Below are positions 1 through 5,167 of a stretch of DNA of 5,167 bases, one piece after another. The notes beneath the pieces are model-generated. The model was not told the DNA's origin. It searched no databases and saw nothing but the letters and a program-made list of their open reading frames with translations. This DNA is from JAJNBA01 sp035696925 (lineage in GTDB: Bacteria; Actinomycetota; UBA4738; HRBIN12). The stretch lies in NCBI GenBank assembly GCA_035696925.1, contig DASSDW010000099.1:1-5167 (forward strand), read 5' to 3'. Every line of letters begins with the position of its first letter. Positions within the stretch are counted from its first letter, which is position 1. Both the position numbers and the translations under genes were made by a program.

Positions 1-882
1 GTAGGCGTTGGACACCGCCTCCACGTCCGTGCCGAGCAGGCTCTTCGGGTAGTGGCCGATCCCGGGGAACCAATCGAACCGTGCGTCGCCGAGCAGCCGG
101 AAGAGCCACGGTGTGGTCAGCGCGACGAGCCCTGCCAGGCCGCCCACGACCATCTCCCAGAACCGCCGGGGAGGCCACCGGGCGAGGGTCCCGTCCGCGT
201 ACGCGTGCCCGAGCTGGTGCGGGAACAGCAGCACGAACGCGACGTTCAGCCAGCGCCAGACCCGGACACCGCTGGAGAACGCCACCAGATCGACGACCAC
301 CGCGCCGATCGCCATCGCGAGGGGAACCCACAGACCGAAGCGCCGGTGCAACCGGATCGTGAGCGGGGCGATCACGACGACCACCAGATAGACGCCGAGG
401 AACCACAGAGGACCGAACGGGATCGTGGCGCCCGGCGGCTTCATCCCCCGGAGGAGCGTCTGGCCCCAGAGCGTCGGCCCGGTCGGGGCGCCGATGTCCG
501 AGAGGTGGAGGACGATCTGCACGACCGTCCACAGGCCGAGGAACACGATCGAGGGGCGAAGCAACCGCTCGAGCCGGCCCCTGATGAACGTCCAGGTCGA
601 GGATCCCCTGCGGCGGGTGGAGTCGTAGGCCACGAGGTTCGCGAACCCGCCCACGAAGAAGAAGACCGGCATCACCTGGAACGCCCACGTGAACAACCAC
701 AGACCGGAGGTGACGCCGATCGCGCTCGTGGAGCGGATCACGCCGCCCTCCCAGTGGTTGATCGAGATGAACCAGTGCCCGAAGACGACGGCGGTGATCG
801 AGGCGGCCCGCAGGAAGTCCATCGAACGGTCGCGGGAGGACGGGGTCGCTCGGACGAGCGCGTCGACATCGGGTCCGGTCAC
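1..882 (-). CDS. Acyltransferase family 3 (OafA/YrhL-like) membrane protein, C-terminus cut by window edge
   Basis: Reading the minus strand from a GTG at 882 gives 294 uninterrupted residues to the left edge. The protein is an integral-membrane acyltransferase-3 (AT3) family member; such enzymes move acyl groups (often acetyl) onto cell-surface glycans or lipids. Seen directly: residues 21-36 contain the AT3 signature Arg-x10-His (R25, H36) in the first membrane segment, followed by the segment MPVFFFVGGFAN (71-82) and a basic loop RLERLLRP (103-110), both typical of actinobacterial AT3 proteins. Further hydrophobic segments lie near 112-126, 158-173, 185-202, 211-222 and 243-260. The family is usually about 350-420 residues, so roughly the last quarter is missing. 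GTG at 882 was chosen because family members carry a short soluble tail before the R-DFLRA segment; ATG at 822 (M21) is the alternative. No strong Shine-Dalgarno is visible. It starts 19 nt after the carboxypeptidase stop, so co-transcription is likely. The acyl acceptor cannot be told. Confidence 0.9.
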   Translation of the reverse strand, partial: MTGPDVDALVRATPSSRDRSMDFLRAASITAVVFGHWFISINHWEGGVIRSTSAIGVTSGLWLFTWAFQVMPVFFFVGGFANLVAYDSTRRRGSSTWTFIRGRLERLLRPSIVFLGLWTVVQIVLHLSDIGAPTGPTLWGQTLLRGMKPPGATIPFGPLWFLGVYLVVVVIAPLTIRLHRRFGLWVPLAMAIGAVVVDLVAFSSGVRVWRWLNVAFVLLFPHQLGHAYADGTLARWPPRRFWEMVVGGLAGLVALTTPWLFRLLGDARFDWFPGIGHYPKSLLGTDVEAVSNAY

Positions 883-901
883 GGCGGGACGAGCATGGAC
901 C

Positions 902-2149
902 CTAGGCGGCCTTCGTGGAAGGGCTCGCCCCTGCGAGCGATGCACGGTTCGCGACGATCCGCACGATGCGGTCCTCGATCGCCACCGCGGCGGACTTCGC
1001 CATCCCCCGGGACATGACGGAGAACTCCGCCCAGGTGCCTTCCCGTTCCAGCCACACCCAGCCGGAGAGGGCCGAGATCCCGATCAGCGTGCCGGTCTTC
1101 GCCCGGACCTTCACCCCGAGCAGGCGATCCTCGAGCGTGCCCTGGTCGCCCGCCGCGAGTCCGGCGCGGAACGCCGGGCCCCACGGCCTCTGCTGCGCGA
1201 AGCGCAGGAGCGCCACGAGGTCCTGCGGACGGATCCGGTTGCCGTACGACAGGCCGGACGAGTCGTTGGCGACGACGGTCACCCCCCGTCCGCCGGCGAA
1301 GGCCTCGATCGCTCGCGCACCCTTCGCGATCGAACCTGCGCCGCCGTGCACCAGCCGGCCGAGCCACTTCCCGAGCACCTCGGCGTGGAAGTTCCGGGAG
1401 CGCCGGTTCATGTGACGCAGCAGGACCTCGAACGATGCCGATCGCCGCGTCACCACGCGACGGAGCCCGCCGGGAGGGATCCCGGCGCCCGCATCCTTCG
1501 TCACGGGGACACCTCTGGCTCGGAGCCGCTTCGTGAGGGAGCGCGCCGCCCGCCGCTCGGGGTCGCGGATGTGCACCCCGCGCGCGTCCGCGTTGCCCTC
1601 GAACGCGAGCGCCGTGGGGAGCGCGATGTAGTCCCGTGGGAAATAGTCCTGCCATCCGGGCGCCCACCAGTCCCGCAGGAACCCGGTGGTGGCACCCATC
1701 ACACGGCCGCGCACCCGTTCGATCCCGGATACGTCGACCGCCCGGGCCAGCGCGGTCATCGTCGCCCGGTCGACCTCCGGGTCGCCGTTCCCCACGATCC
1801 ACAGGTCGCCACGGAGCACGCCGTTGGTGGTCGTCCCTTTCGCGAACACCTGCGTCCGCACGCGCGTCCGGAGCGAGGTGCGGTGCAGCAGGGCCATCGA
1901 GAGCAGCAGCTTCTGGTTCGAGGCGGGCGTCCGCTGCTTCCAGGCACCGTGCCGGTAGAGCCAGTCTCCGCGGACCGCGATCGCGACGGACACGTCGTGC
2001 CCGTTGACCGTTCCGTTGATCTGCCGGACCCAGCGTGGCGGCGCCGCGACCGCGGGGGCGGCCCCGGTGATCACGAACGCGGAGACGACCGCGACCACCG
2101 TGGGTCGCACGAGCGTGGGGAGGCGCGGCACGCGCGGAGGATACGTCAC
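902..2149 (-). CDS. dacB: D-alanyl-D-alanine carboxypeptidase/endopeptidase, PBP4 type (peptidase family S13), secreted
   Basis: This is a penicillin-binding protein of the S13 (PBP4/DacB) family. Such proteins remove the terminal D-Ala of peptidoglycan stem peptides and/or cut peptide cross-links outside the membrane. With GTG at 2149 as start it has 415 residues, normal for the actinobacterial form. All three active-site motifs are present: SNQK (nucleophile S77, K80), SRN (251-253, in a SRNFHAE context) and KTG (351-353). Also visible are LWIVGNGDPEV (about 116-126) and DSSGLSYGNR (about 296-305), typical of the family. The N-terminus is a Sec-type signal peptide: arginines, then a VVAVVSAFVITGAAPAVA core with an A-x-A cleavage site around residues 33-36. 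The frame stays open upstream to an ATG at 2314, but those 55 extra residues are Arg/Gly-rich and would bury the signal peptide, so I reject that start. GTG at 2110 is a shorter alternative. The gene is divergent from the aminotransferase and probably heads an operon with the acyltransferase. Confidence 0.93.
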   Translation of the reverse strand: MTYPPRVPRLPTLVRPTVVAVVSAFVITGAAPAVAAPPRWVRQINGTVNGHDVSVAIAVRGDWLYRHGAWKQRTPASNQKLLLSMALLHRTSLRTRVRTQVFAKGTTTNGVLRGDLWIVGNGDPEVDRATMTALARAVDVSGIERVRGRVMGATTGFLRDWWAPGWQDYFPRDYIALPTALAFEGNADARGVHIRDPERRAARSLTKRLRARGVPVTKDAGAGIPPGGLRRVVTRRSASFEVLLRHMNRRSRNFHAEVLGKWLGRLVHGGAGSIAKGARAIEAFAGGRGVTVVANDSSGLSYGNRIRPQDLVALLRFAQQRPWGPAFRAGLAAGDQGTLEDRLLGVKVRAKTGTLIGISALSGWVWLEREGTWAEFSVMSRGMAKSAAVAIEDRIVRIVANRASLAGASPSTKAA

Positions 2150-2180
2150 ACGACCCCGGGGCCGAGGGAGCTCGACACGG

Positions 2181-2199
2181 ATCGTTCCGCCGCAACGAT
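2181..2199. repeat. Perfect inverted repeat ATCGTT-N7-AACGAT, possible operator
   Basis: ATCGTT at 2181-2186 and AACGAT at 2194-2199 are exact reverse complements, separated by CCGCCGC. The site lies 32-50 nt upstream of the carboxypeptidase GTG at 2149 and about 57 nt upstream of the candidate plus-strand -10 element. Its size and position would suit a dimeric regulator; a short hairpin in a carboxypeptidase leader RNA is the alternative. A 6-bp half-site can arise by chance in a GC-rich genome, so this is a weak call. Confidence 0.35.
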
Positions 2200-2233
2200 G
2201 CCCGCCGCGGGCGCGGCGAGCCGCGCCGTCCCC

Positions 2234-2261
2234 TCGGACAGCTCGGACGGGCTTGTAGACT
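2234..2261 (+). promoter_or_regulatory. Candidate promoter for the aminotransferase-VOC operon
   Basis: TAGACT at 2256-2261 fits the actinobacterial TAnnnT -10 consensus and is one of few AT-containing hexamers in the gap. The hexamer 16 nt upstream, TCGGAC at 2234-2239, is only a weak -35 match. Initiation would fall near 2268, giving a leader of about 58 nt that includes the ribosome-binding site. The call is consensus matching only. Confidence 0.35.
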
Positions 2262-2315
2262 CCGCGCCTCCTGGACGCGCCTGGACGGATCTCCTCCGGA
2301 CCAGAGACGAGCATC

Positions 2316-2319
2316 GGAG
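2316..2319 (+). promoter_or_regulatory. Ribosome-binding site (GGAG) of the aminotransferase gene
   Basis: GGAG ends 6 nt before the GTG at 2326, a normal spacing. It supports that GTG as the start rather than internal methionines such as M13. Confidence 0.65.
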
Positions 2320-2325
2320 CGCGCT

Positions 2326-3699
2326 GTGACCACGATCGATCGCGAACGGCTCTCGGGACTGATGGCTCGCGAACGCAGGCTGTTCCGCGAGCGCCACCCG
2401 GCGAGCAGGTCGTTGTTCGAGGCGGGCCGAAGCTCGCTCCTATGGGGCGTCCCGATGAACTGGATGGTCCGGTGGCCGGGTGATCACCCCGTCTACGTGG
2501 CCGAGGCGGAGGGCGCGCGGTTCACCGACGTCGACGGCAACACCTTCGTGGACTTCTGTCTCGGCGACACCGGGGGGATGGCGGGGCACGCACCGCCTGC
2601 GGCCGTCGAGGAGATCGCACGCCAGGCGTCTCGCGGCATCACGACGATGCTGCCCACCGAGGATGCCGCATGGGTGAGCGGCGAGCTCGCGCGCCGGTTC
2701 GGCGTTCCCTATTGGTCGTTCACCCTCACCGCGACGGATGCGAACCGGTTCGCGATCCGGTGGGCGCGTCACATCACGGGCCGCCCGAAGATCCTGGTGC
2801 ACAACCACTGCTACCACGGCACGGTCGACGAGACGTTCGCGGAGCTGGATGACGCCGGCGACGTGATCGACCAGCCCGGGAACACGGGTCCGCCGGTGCC
2901 GGTCGTGACCACCACGCGGGTCGTGGAGATCAACGACCTCGAGAGGCTCGCTCGCGAGCTGGAGCACGAGGACGTCGCGGTCTGCGTCTTCGAGCCCGCG
3001 CTGACGAACATCGGGATCGTCCTCCCGGAACCGGGCTACTGGGAGGCGGTCCGTGCGATCTGCGACCGCACCGGGACGCTCCTCCTGATCGACGAGACGC
3101 ATACGCTCAGCGCGGGACCGGGCGGCGCGACCCGGGCATGGGGGCTCGCCCCGGACCTCCTCACGATCGGGAAGACCCTCGGCGCCGGGATCCCGTCGGC
3201 CGCGTACGGGATGACCGAGGACGTGCAGCGCCGGATCGTCGAGGCGGTCGATCCGGACGTGATCGACGTCGGGGGGACCGGTGGCACGCTCGCGGGCAAC
3301 GCGCTGTCGCTCGCAGCGATGCACGCCACCCTCGAGCACGTGCTCACGGACGCCGCGTTCGATCGCATGATCGAGGTCGGCGGCCGGTTCGAGGACGGCG
3401 TCCGCGACGTCATCGTCTCCCGCGAGCTCCCGTGGCACGTCGTGCGGCTCGGGTGCCGCGTGGAGTACCTCTTCCGTCCCGAGGCGGCCCGCAACGGTGC
3501 CGAGGCGAACGCCGGACAGGATGCCGAGCTCGACCCGTTCATCCACCTCTACCTGCTGAACCGCGGGGTGCTGATGACGCCGTTCCACAACATGGCGCTG
3601 ATGTCGCCCTCGACGAGCGAGCAGGACGTGGATCGGCACACCGAGGTGTTCGCGAGCGCGGTCGACGAGCTCCTCGGGGGAAGCGGGGGTTCTGCGTGA
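2326..3699 (+). CDS. PLP-dependent class-III aminotransferase, related to glutamate-1-semialdehyde aminomutase
   Basis: The 457-residue protein is a soluble fold-type I, class-III PLP enzyme, close in layout to glutamate-1-semialdehyde 2,1-aminomutase (GSAM) but probably not the heme-pathway enzyme. Motifs in order: entrance strand FTDVDGNTFVDFCLGD (66-81); cofactor-binding loop TATDAN (135-140); CYHG (162-165) for ring stacking; IDETHT (255-260), whose D256 should contact the PLP ring nitrogen; IGKTLGAGIPSAAYG (281-295), whose K283 is the expected Schiff-base lysine; GGTLAGN (319-325), matching the GSAM GT-L-GN phosphate loop; and GVLMTPFHNMALMS (414-427), the C-terminal GSAM-like segment. 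Two motifs depart from canonical GSAM: TATDAN replaces SGTEA, and DETHT replaces DEVMTG. The substrate is therefore open; amino acids, beta-amino acids or an amine are all possible. The GTG start at 2326 has a good GGAG. The stop overlaps the start of the VOC gene by 4 nt, implying one mRNA and coupled translation. Confidence 0.92.
   Translation: MTTIDRERLSGLMARERRLFRERHPASRSLFEAGRSSLLWGVPMNWMVRWPGDHPVYVAEAEGARFTDVDGNTFVDFCLGDTGGMAGHAPPAAVEEIARQASRGITTMLPTEDAAWVSGELARRFGVPYWSFTLTATDANRFAIRWARHITGRPKILVHNHCYHGTVDETFAELDDAGDVIDQPGNTGPPVPVVTTTRVVEINDLERLARELEHEDVAVCVFEPALTNIGIVLPEPGYWEAVRAICDRTGTLLLIDETHTLSAGPGGATRAWGLAPDLLTIGKTLGAGIPSAAYGMTEDVQRRIVEAVDPDVIDVGGTGGTLAGNALSLAAMHATLEHVLTDAAFDRMIEVGGRFEDGVRDVIVSRELPWHVVRLGCRVEYLFRPEAARNGAEANAGQDAELDPFIHLYLLNRGVLMTPFHNMALMSPSTSEQDVDRHTEVFASAVDELLGGSGGSA
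3685..3689 (+). promoter_or_regulatory. Ribosome-binding site (G-run) inside the end of the aminotransferase gene
   Basis: GGGGG lies 6 nt before the GTG at 3696 and within the last codons of the upstream gene. Together with the GTGA start/stop overlap, it decides the VOC start and suggests re-initiation by terminating ribosomes. Confidence 0.5.
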
Positions 3700-4052
3700 T
3701 CGGCCGCGTGTCGTTCCTGACGATCGACGCGAACGATCCCGCCCGGCTCGCCGCGTTCTGGTGCGAGGTGTTGGGCACGCACGTGGTGGAGACGTCGGAC
3801 GAGGGTCGGTTCGTGTTCCTGGCCGCCGCGAACGGCTACATCCTGAGCTTCCAGCGCGTGCCGGAGCAGAAGTCGGTGAAGAACCGCGTGCATCTCGACA
3901 TCCGTGTGGAGGACCTCGGCACGGCAACCGACGCGGTGCTGGGACTCGACGGGACGTGGGACGGCAACGAGCGCGCCCTCGATGATGCCCGGTGGAGGAC
4001 GCTGGCCGATCCCGAGGGCAACGAGTTCGACATCTACGTGTCAGCCGGATAG
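3696..4052 (+). CDS. VOC-superfamily protein (glyoxalase/bleomycin-resistance-like, Glyoxalase_6 type)
   Basis: This small cytosolic protein of 118 residues is one complete VOC domain made of two beta-alpha-beta-beta-beta modules. Module one starts VSFLTIDANDPARLAAFWCEVLG (the LAAFWCEVLG part at 18-27 is highly typical). Module two starts RVHLDIRV (64-71), and the protein ends with WRTLADPEGNEFDIYV (100-115), the C-terminal signature of the Glyoxalase_6 group. H66 and E110 sit at usual metal-ligand positions of the superfamily; the first module lacks a His at the equivalent strand, so metal binding is uncertain. GTG at 3696 was chosen because it begins exactly at the domain, overlaps the aminotransferase stop as GTGA, and has a GGGGG run at 3685-3689 six nt upstream. 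The open frame continues upstream to 3138, but that part is antisense-style shadow of the aminotransferase. VOC proteins include isomerases, epimerases, dioxygenases, lyases and binding proteins, so no reaction is assigned. Confidence 0.88.
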   Translation: MIGRVSFLTIDANDPARLAAFWCEVLGTHVVETSDEGRFVFLAAANGYILSFQRVPEQKSVKNRVHLDIRVEDLGTATDAVLGLDGTWDGNERALDDARWRTLADPEGNEFDIYVSAG

Positions 4053-4074
4053 CCGGTGAGCCGCCTAGCAGGGT

Positions 4075-4098
4075 GACGTCGATCGGCCGCGCGGCGTC
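4075..4098. terminator. Weak candidate hairpin in the convergent gap
   Basis: GACGTCG (4075-4081) can pair with CGGCGTC (4092-4098), six Watson-Crick pairs plus one G-U, and the stem can extend by CGG/CCG after a 2-nt mismatch. It lies between the ends of two convergent genes (4052 and 4111), where a shared terminator is expected. No T-run follows on either strand, so it is not a classical intrinsic terminator and may be chance pairing in GC-rich DNA. Confidence 0.25.
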
Positions 4099-4110
4099 TG
4101 AACCCGACCT

Positions 4111-4965
4111 TCACCCGCGCCGGAGCGGCCTCGTGAGGCAGGTCGGTCCGCCGTCGCCCTTCCGAGAGATCTCCTCGCCGACGTAGGTCCGGACGTCCAC
4201 GCCGGCGGCCTCCATCCGACGACGCGTCTCCGGATTGCCGTCGAGCGCGAGGGCGACCCGGGGCCCCAGCGCCAGGACGTTGGGACCCATCGAGTCGAAC
4301 TCGTCGGCCGGCACCTCGACGATCGCGATGTCCCGGGCACGGAGCAGCTCGACGAGTCGCACCGGAAGGTGCGGGAGCGAGGCGACGACGAGATCCTCGT
4401 CGAGGATCGAGAGGAACGAGAGGAGGTGGGTGCAGGCCGCCGGCCCGGCGAGATGCGGGAGATCGAACGCGACGACGCGCACGTCCGGCAGCAGGGCGCG
4501 GAGCGCATCCAGCCCGGCCGCGGTCGTGCGGTAGCCCACCCCGGCGAGCAGCGTTCGCCGATCGAGCCAGCAGAGGTCGCCGCCTTCGGCGAACGCTGGT
4601 TCGCCGGCGTCGCCGCGGGCGGCGACCACCGGGATGCTCGCGGCCTCGAGGTCGGTCGCGGCGACCGCGGGTTCCCCGCGGCGCCCCTCCTTGGCGGGAC
4701 GCAACAGGATCGCCCCCGCGTCCGTCATCAGCACGGGGTCGTAGACGTAGACCGCGTCCGGATCGCCGACGGCGGGCGCGGCGCCCACGAACACCTCGGC
4801 GCCCGCGTCGGCCAGCTGCTCGCGGAACGCCTCGTGCTCTGCGGCCGCCCGCGCCGGATCGGGAGCCGCCCGCCATCCGTACTCACGCCAACGACGTAGG
4901 GCGTCCGGCTCCGGCGGCCGCACGGAGACGGCTCGCAACGTGGCGTACTGATTCTGGATCGACAC
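4111..4965 (-). CDS. Arginine deiminase / dimethylarginine dimethylaminohydrolase-like guanidino hydrolase
   Basis: The 284-residue soluble protein belongs to the guanidino-group modifying superfamily (arginine deiminase, DDAH, amidinotransferase). These enzymes attack a guanidino carbon with a cysteine, for example turning methylarginines or arginine into citrulline. Visible elements: YDPVLMTDAGAILLRP followed by KEGRRGE (75-98), matching the DDAH/ADI strand with its substrate-binding Asp (D76); EGGDLCWLD (127-135) with E127; CTHLLSFLSILDE (178-190) with the expected catalytic H180; and GGPTCLTRPL (272-281) with the nucleophile C276 close to the C-terminus. All key catalytic positions look intact. 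At 284 residues it has the compact length of bacterial DDAH (about 250-290) and lacks the additional helical domain of classical arginine deiminase (about 400). The C-terminal GGPTC-LT resembles arginine deiminase more than mammalian DDAH, so substrate is unsettled: methylarginine, arginine or another guanidine. The GTG start at 4965 has no Shine-Dalgarno but sits just after a TACCAT element. It faces the VOC gene convergently. Confidence 0.88.
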   Translation of the reverse strand: MSIQNQYATLRAVSVRPPEPDALRRWREYGWRAAPDPARAAAEHEAFREQLADAGAEVFVGAAPAVGDPDAVYVYDPVLMTDAGAILLRPAKEGRRGEPAVAATDLEAASIPVVAARGDAGEPAFAEGGDLCWLDRRTLLAGVGYRTTAAGLDALRALLPDVRVVAFDLPHLAGPAACTHLLSFLSILDEDLVVASLPHLPVRLVELLRARDIAIVEVPADEFDSMGPNVLALGPRVALALDGNPETRRRMEAAGVDVRTYVGEEISRKGDGGPTCLTRPLRRG

Positions 4966-4972
4966 TGACCGG

Positions 4973-5001
4973 ATGGTAGTGGGCCCTTCGCCTCATGTGG
5001 T
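4973..5001 (-). promoter_or_regulatory. Candidate promoter giving a near-leaderless mRNA for the deiminase-like gene
   Basis: On the minus strand TACCAT (4978 down to 4973) fits TAnnnT and ends 7 nt before the GTG at 4965. The hexamer 17 nt further upstream, ACCACA (5001 down to 4996), shares the ACA half of TTGACA. Transcription would begin at or 1 nt before the start codon, matching the lack of a Shine-Dalgarno. Leaderless mRNAs are common in Actinomycetota. Confidence 0.4.
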
Positions 5002-5016
5002 CCCTCATTCCGCCTC

Positions 5017-5045
5017 TGCCCAGCGTCGGGGACCAGGGGTACACT
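5017..5045 (+). promoter_or_regulatory. Candidate promoter for the right-edge gene
   Basis: TACACT at 5040-5045 is a good -10 match. TGCCCA at 5017-5022, spaced by 17 nt, is a weak -35 (three of six matches to TTGACA). Initiation is predicted near A5052, giving a 36-nt leader if translation starts at GTG 5088, or only 3 nt if it starts at ATG 5055. Confidence 0.45.
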
Positions 5046-5076
5046 TGCGCGACCATGCGACGGGGCGCCACGAGAC

Positions 5077-5080
5077 AGGG
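5077..5080 (+). promoter_or_regulatory. Ribosome-binding site (AGGG) supporting the GTG start at 5088
   Basis: AGGG ends 7 nt before the GTG at 5088, a normal spacing. The in-frame upstream ATG at 5055 has no such site, so this element favours the shorter product. Confidence 0.4.
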
Positions 5081-5087
5081 CAAGGAC

Positions 5088-5167
5088 GTGCGACGACGCC
5101 GGAACACGGAGCTCGGCGTCATCGACTACACGCTCGCGAAGCGCGCGCTGATCCGCGACGCGCGCCG
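5088..5167 (+). CDS. Probable DUF5318 family protein, N-terminal fragment cut by window edge
   Basis: From GTG at 5088 the frame is open for 26 codons to the right edge, after which the gene leaves the window. The visible residues include a basic start (VRRRRN) and then GVIDYTLAKRALIRDAR. The pattern V-[VI]-D-Y-x-L-x-R/K-R-x-L resembles my memory of the start of actinobacterial DUF5318 proteins, short cytosolic proteins (about 130-140 residues) of unknown function that often neighbour a class-A penicillin-binding protein gene in mycobacteria. Only a short stretch is available, so the family call is tentative. An in-frame ATG at 5055 would add 11 residues (MRRGATRQGKD); the AGGG site and the predicted transcription start favour GTG 5088. 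It is divergent from the deiminase-like gene. Confidence 0.5.
   Translation, partial: MRRRRNTELGVIDYTLAKRALIRDAR

Larger units (their letters stand above)
2150..2325. other. Divergent intergenic region between carboxypeptidase and aminotransferase genes
   Basis: These 176 nt separate two genes transcribed away from each other, so both promoters are expected here. It holds a perfect 6-bp inverted repeat (2181-2199), a set of GGAC-containing direct repeats (2233-2301), one plausible plus-strand -10 element (2256-2261) and a ribosome-binding site (2316-2319). I see no convincing minus-strand -10 element for the carboxypeptidase gene. Confidence 0.7.

Noticed and set aside
52..1017. Open plus-strand frame of 321 codons
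   Set aside because: It is antisense to the acyltransferase, has a charged Arg/Glu/Pro-rich composition without domains, and the minus strand shows clear AT3 motifs and membrane segments.
2150..2314. Longer N-terminus of the carboxypeptidase from ATG 2314
   Set aside because: The added 55 residues are basic and unstructured and would place the signal peptide internally; it would also leave only 11 nt for two divergent promoters.
689..2329. Open plus-strand frame of 546 codons
   Set aside because: It lies opposite the carboxypeptidase, whose SxxK, SxN and KTG motifs are unmistakable. The frame is low in complexity (Arg, Pro, Gly, His) and runs past the divergent promoter region.
879..2333. 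Open minus-strand frame of 484 codons overlapping the carboxypeptidase in another frame
   Set aside because: It is out of frame with the motif-bearing protein and has the Arg/Gly-rich composition of a GC-rich shadow.
3138..3695. Upstream in-frame extension of the VOC gene
   Set aside because: It encodes Arg/Gly-rich sequence out of frame with the aminotransferase. The VOC fold begins at 3696, with its own ribosome-binding site and GTGA overlap.
2440..3927. Open minus-strand frame of 495 codons
   Set aside because: It is antisense to both the aminotransferase and VOC genes, with no recognisable domain; long antisense frames are expected at this GC content.
4034..4876. Open minus-strand frame of 280 codons overlapping the deiminase-like gene
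   Set aside because: It is a shifted frame of the same strand with Arg/Gly-rich composition; the true frame holds the catalytic Glu, His and Cys motifs.
4883..5122. Open minus-strand frame of 79 codons across the divergent gap
   Set aside because: It has no recognisable domain and overlaps both the deiminase-like start and the antisense of the right-edge gene; the promoter signals explain the region better.

Overview
The window is very GC-rich, with the strong third-position G/C bias and long antisense open frames typical of high-GC bacteria. Protein content points to an Actinomycetota member: a short-style family-13 D,D-carboxypeptidase, an FFFVGGFAN-type acyltransferase and a probable DUF5318 protein at the right edge. 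I cannot name the genus. No RNA genes, mobile elements, CRISPR arrays or phage genes were seen.

Layout. (1) Positions 1-2149, minus strand: a two-gene envelope unit. A secreted family-S13 D-alanyl-D-alanine carboxypeptidase (902-2149) is followed after 19 nt by an integral-membrane acyltransferase-3 protein (start at 882, cut off by the left edge). (2) Positions 2150-2325: a divergent intergenic region with an inverted repeat, clustered GGAC repeats and a possible promoter. (3) Positions 2326-4052, plus strand: a translationally coupled pair, a PLP-dependent class-III aminotransferase related to glutamate-1-semialdehyde aminomutase and a small VOC/glyoxalase-like protein, overlapping by 4 nt (GTGA). 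(4) Positions 4053-4110: a short convergent gap. (5) Positions 4111-4965, minus strand: a guanidino-modifying hydrolase of the arginine deiminase / dimethylarginine dimethylaminohydrolase superfamily. (6) Positions 4966-5087: a divergent intergenic region with two candidate -10 elements. (7) Positions 5088-5167: the first 26 codons of a probable DUF5318 protein.

How the genes work together. The carboxypeptidase and acyltransferase probably act on the cell envelope: one trims or cleaves peptidoglycan, the other moves acyl groups across the membrane to a glycan. The aminotransferase/VOC pair and the deiminase-like enzyme look like soluble amino-acid or guanidino metabolism. They are convergent and not in one operon, so a shared pathway is only a possibility.

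The gene content is mostly familiar families. I found no convincing new multi-gene system. The points most worth checking are the altered cofactor-site motifs of the aminotransferase, its coupling to the VOC protein, and the unknown substrate of the deiminase-like enzyme.
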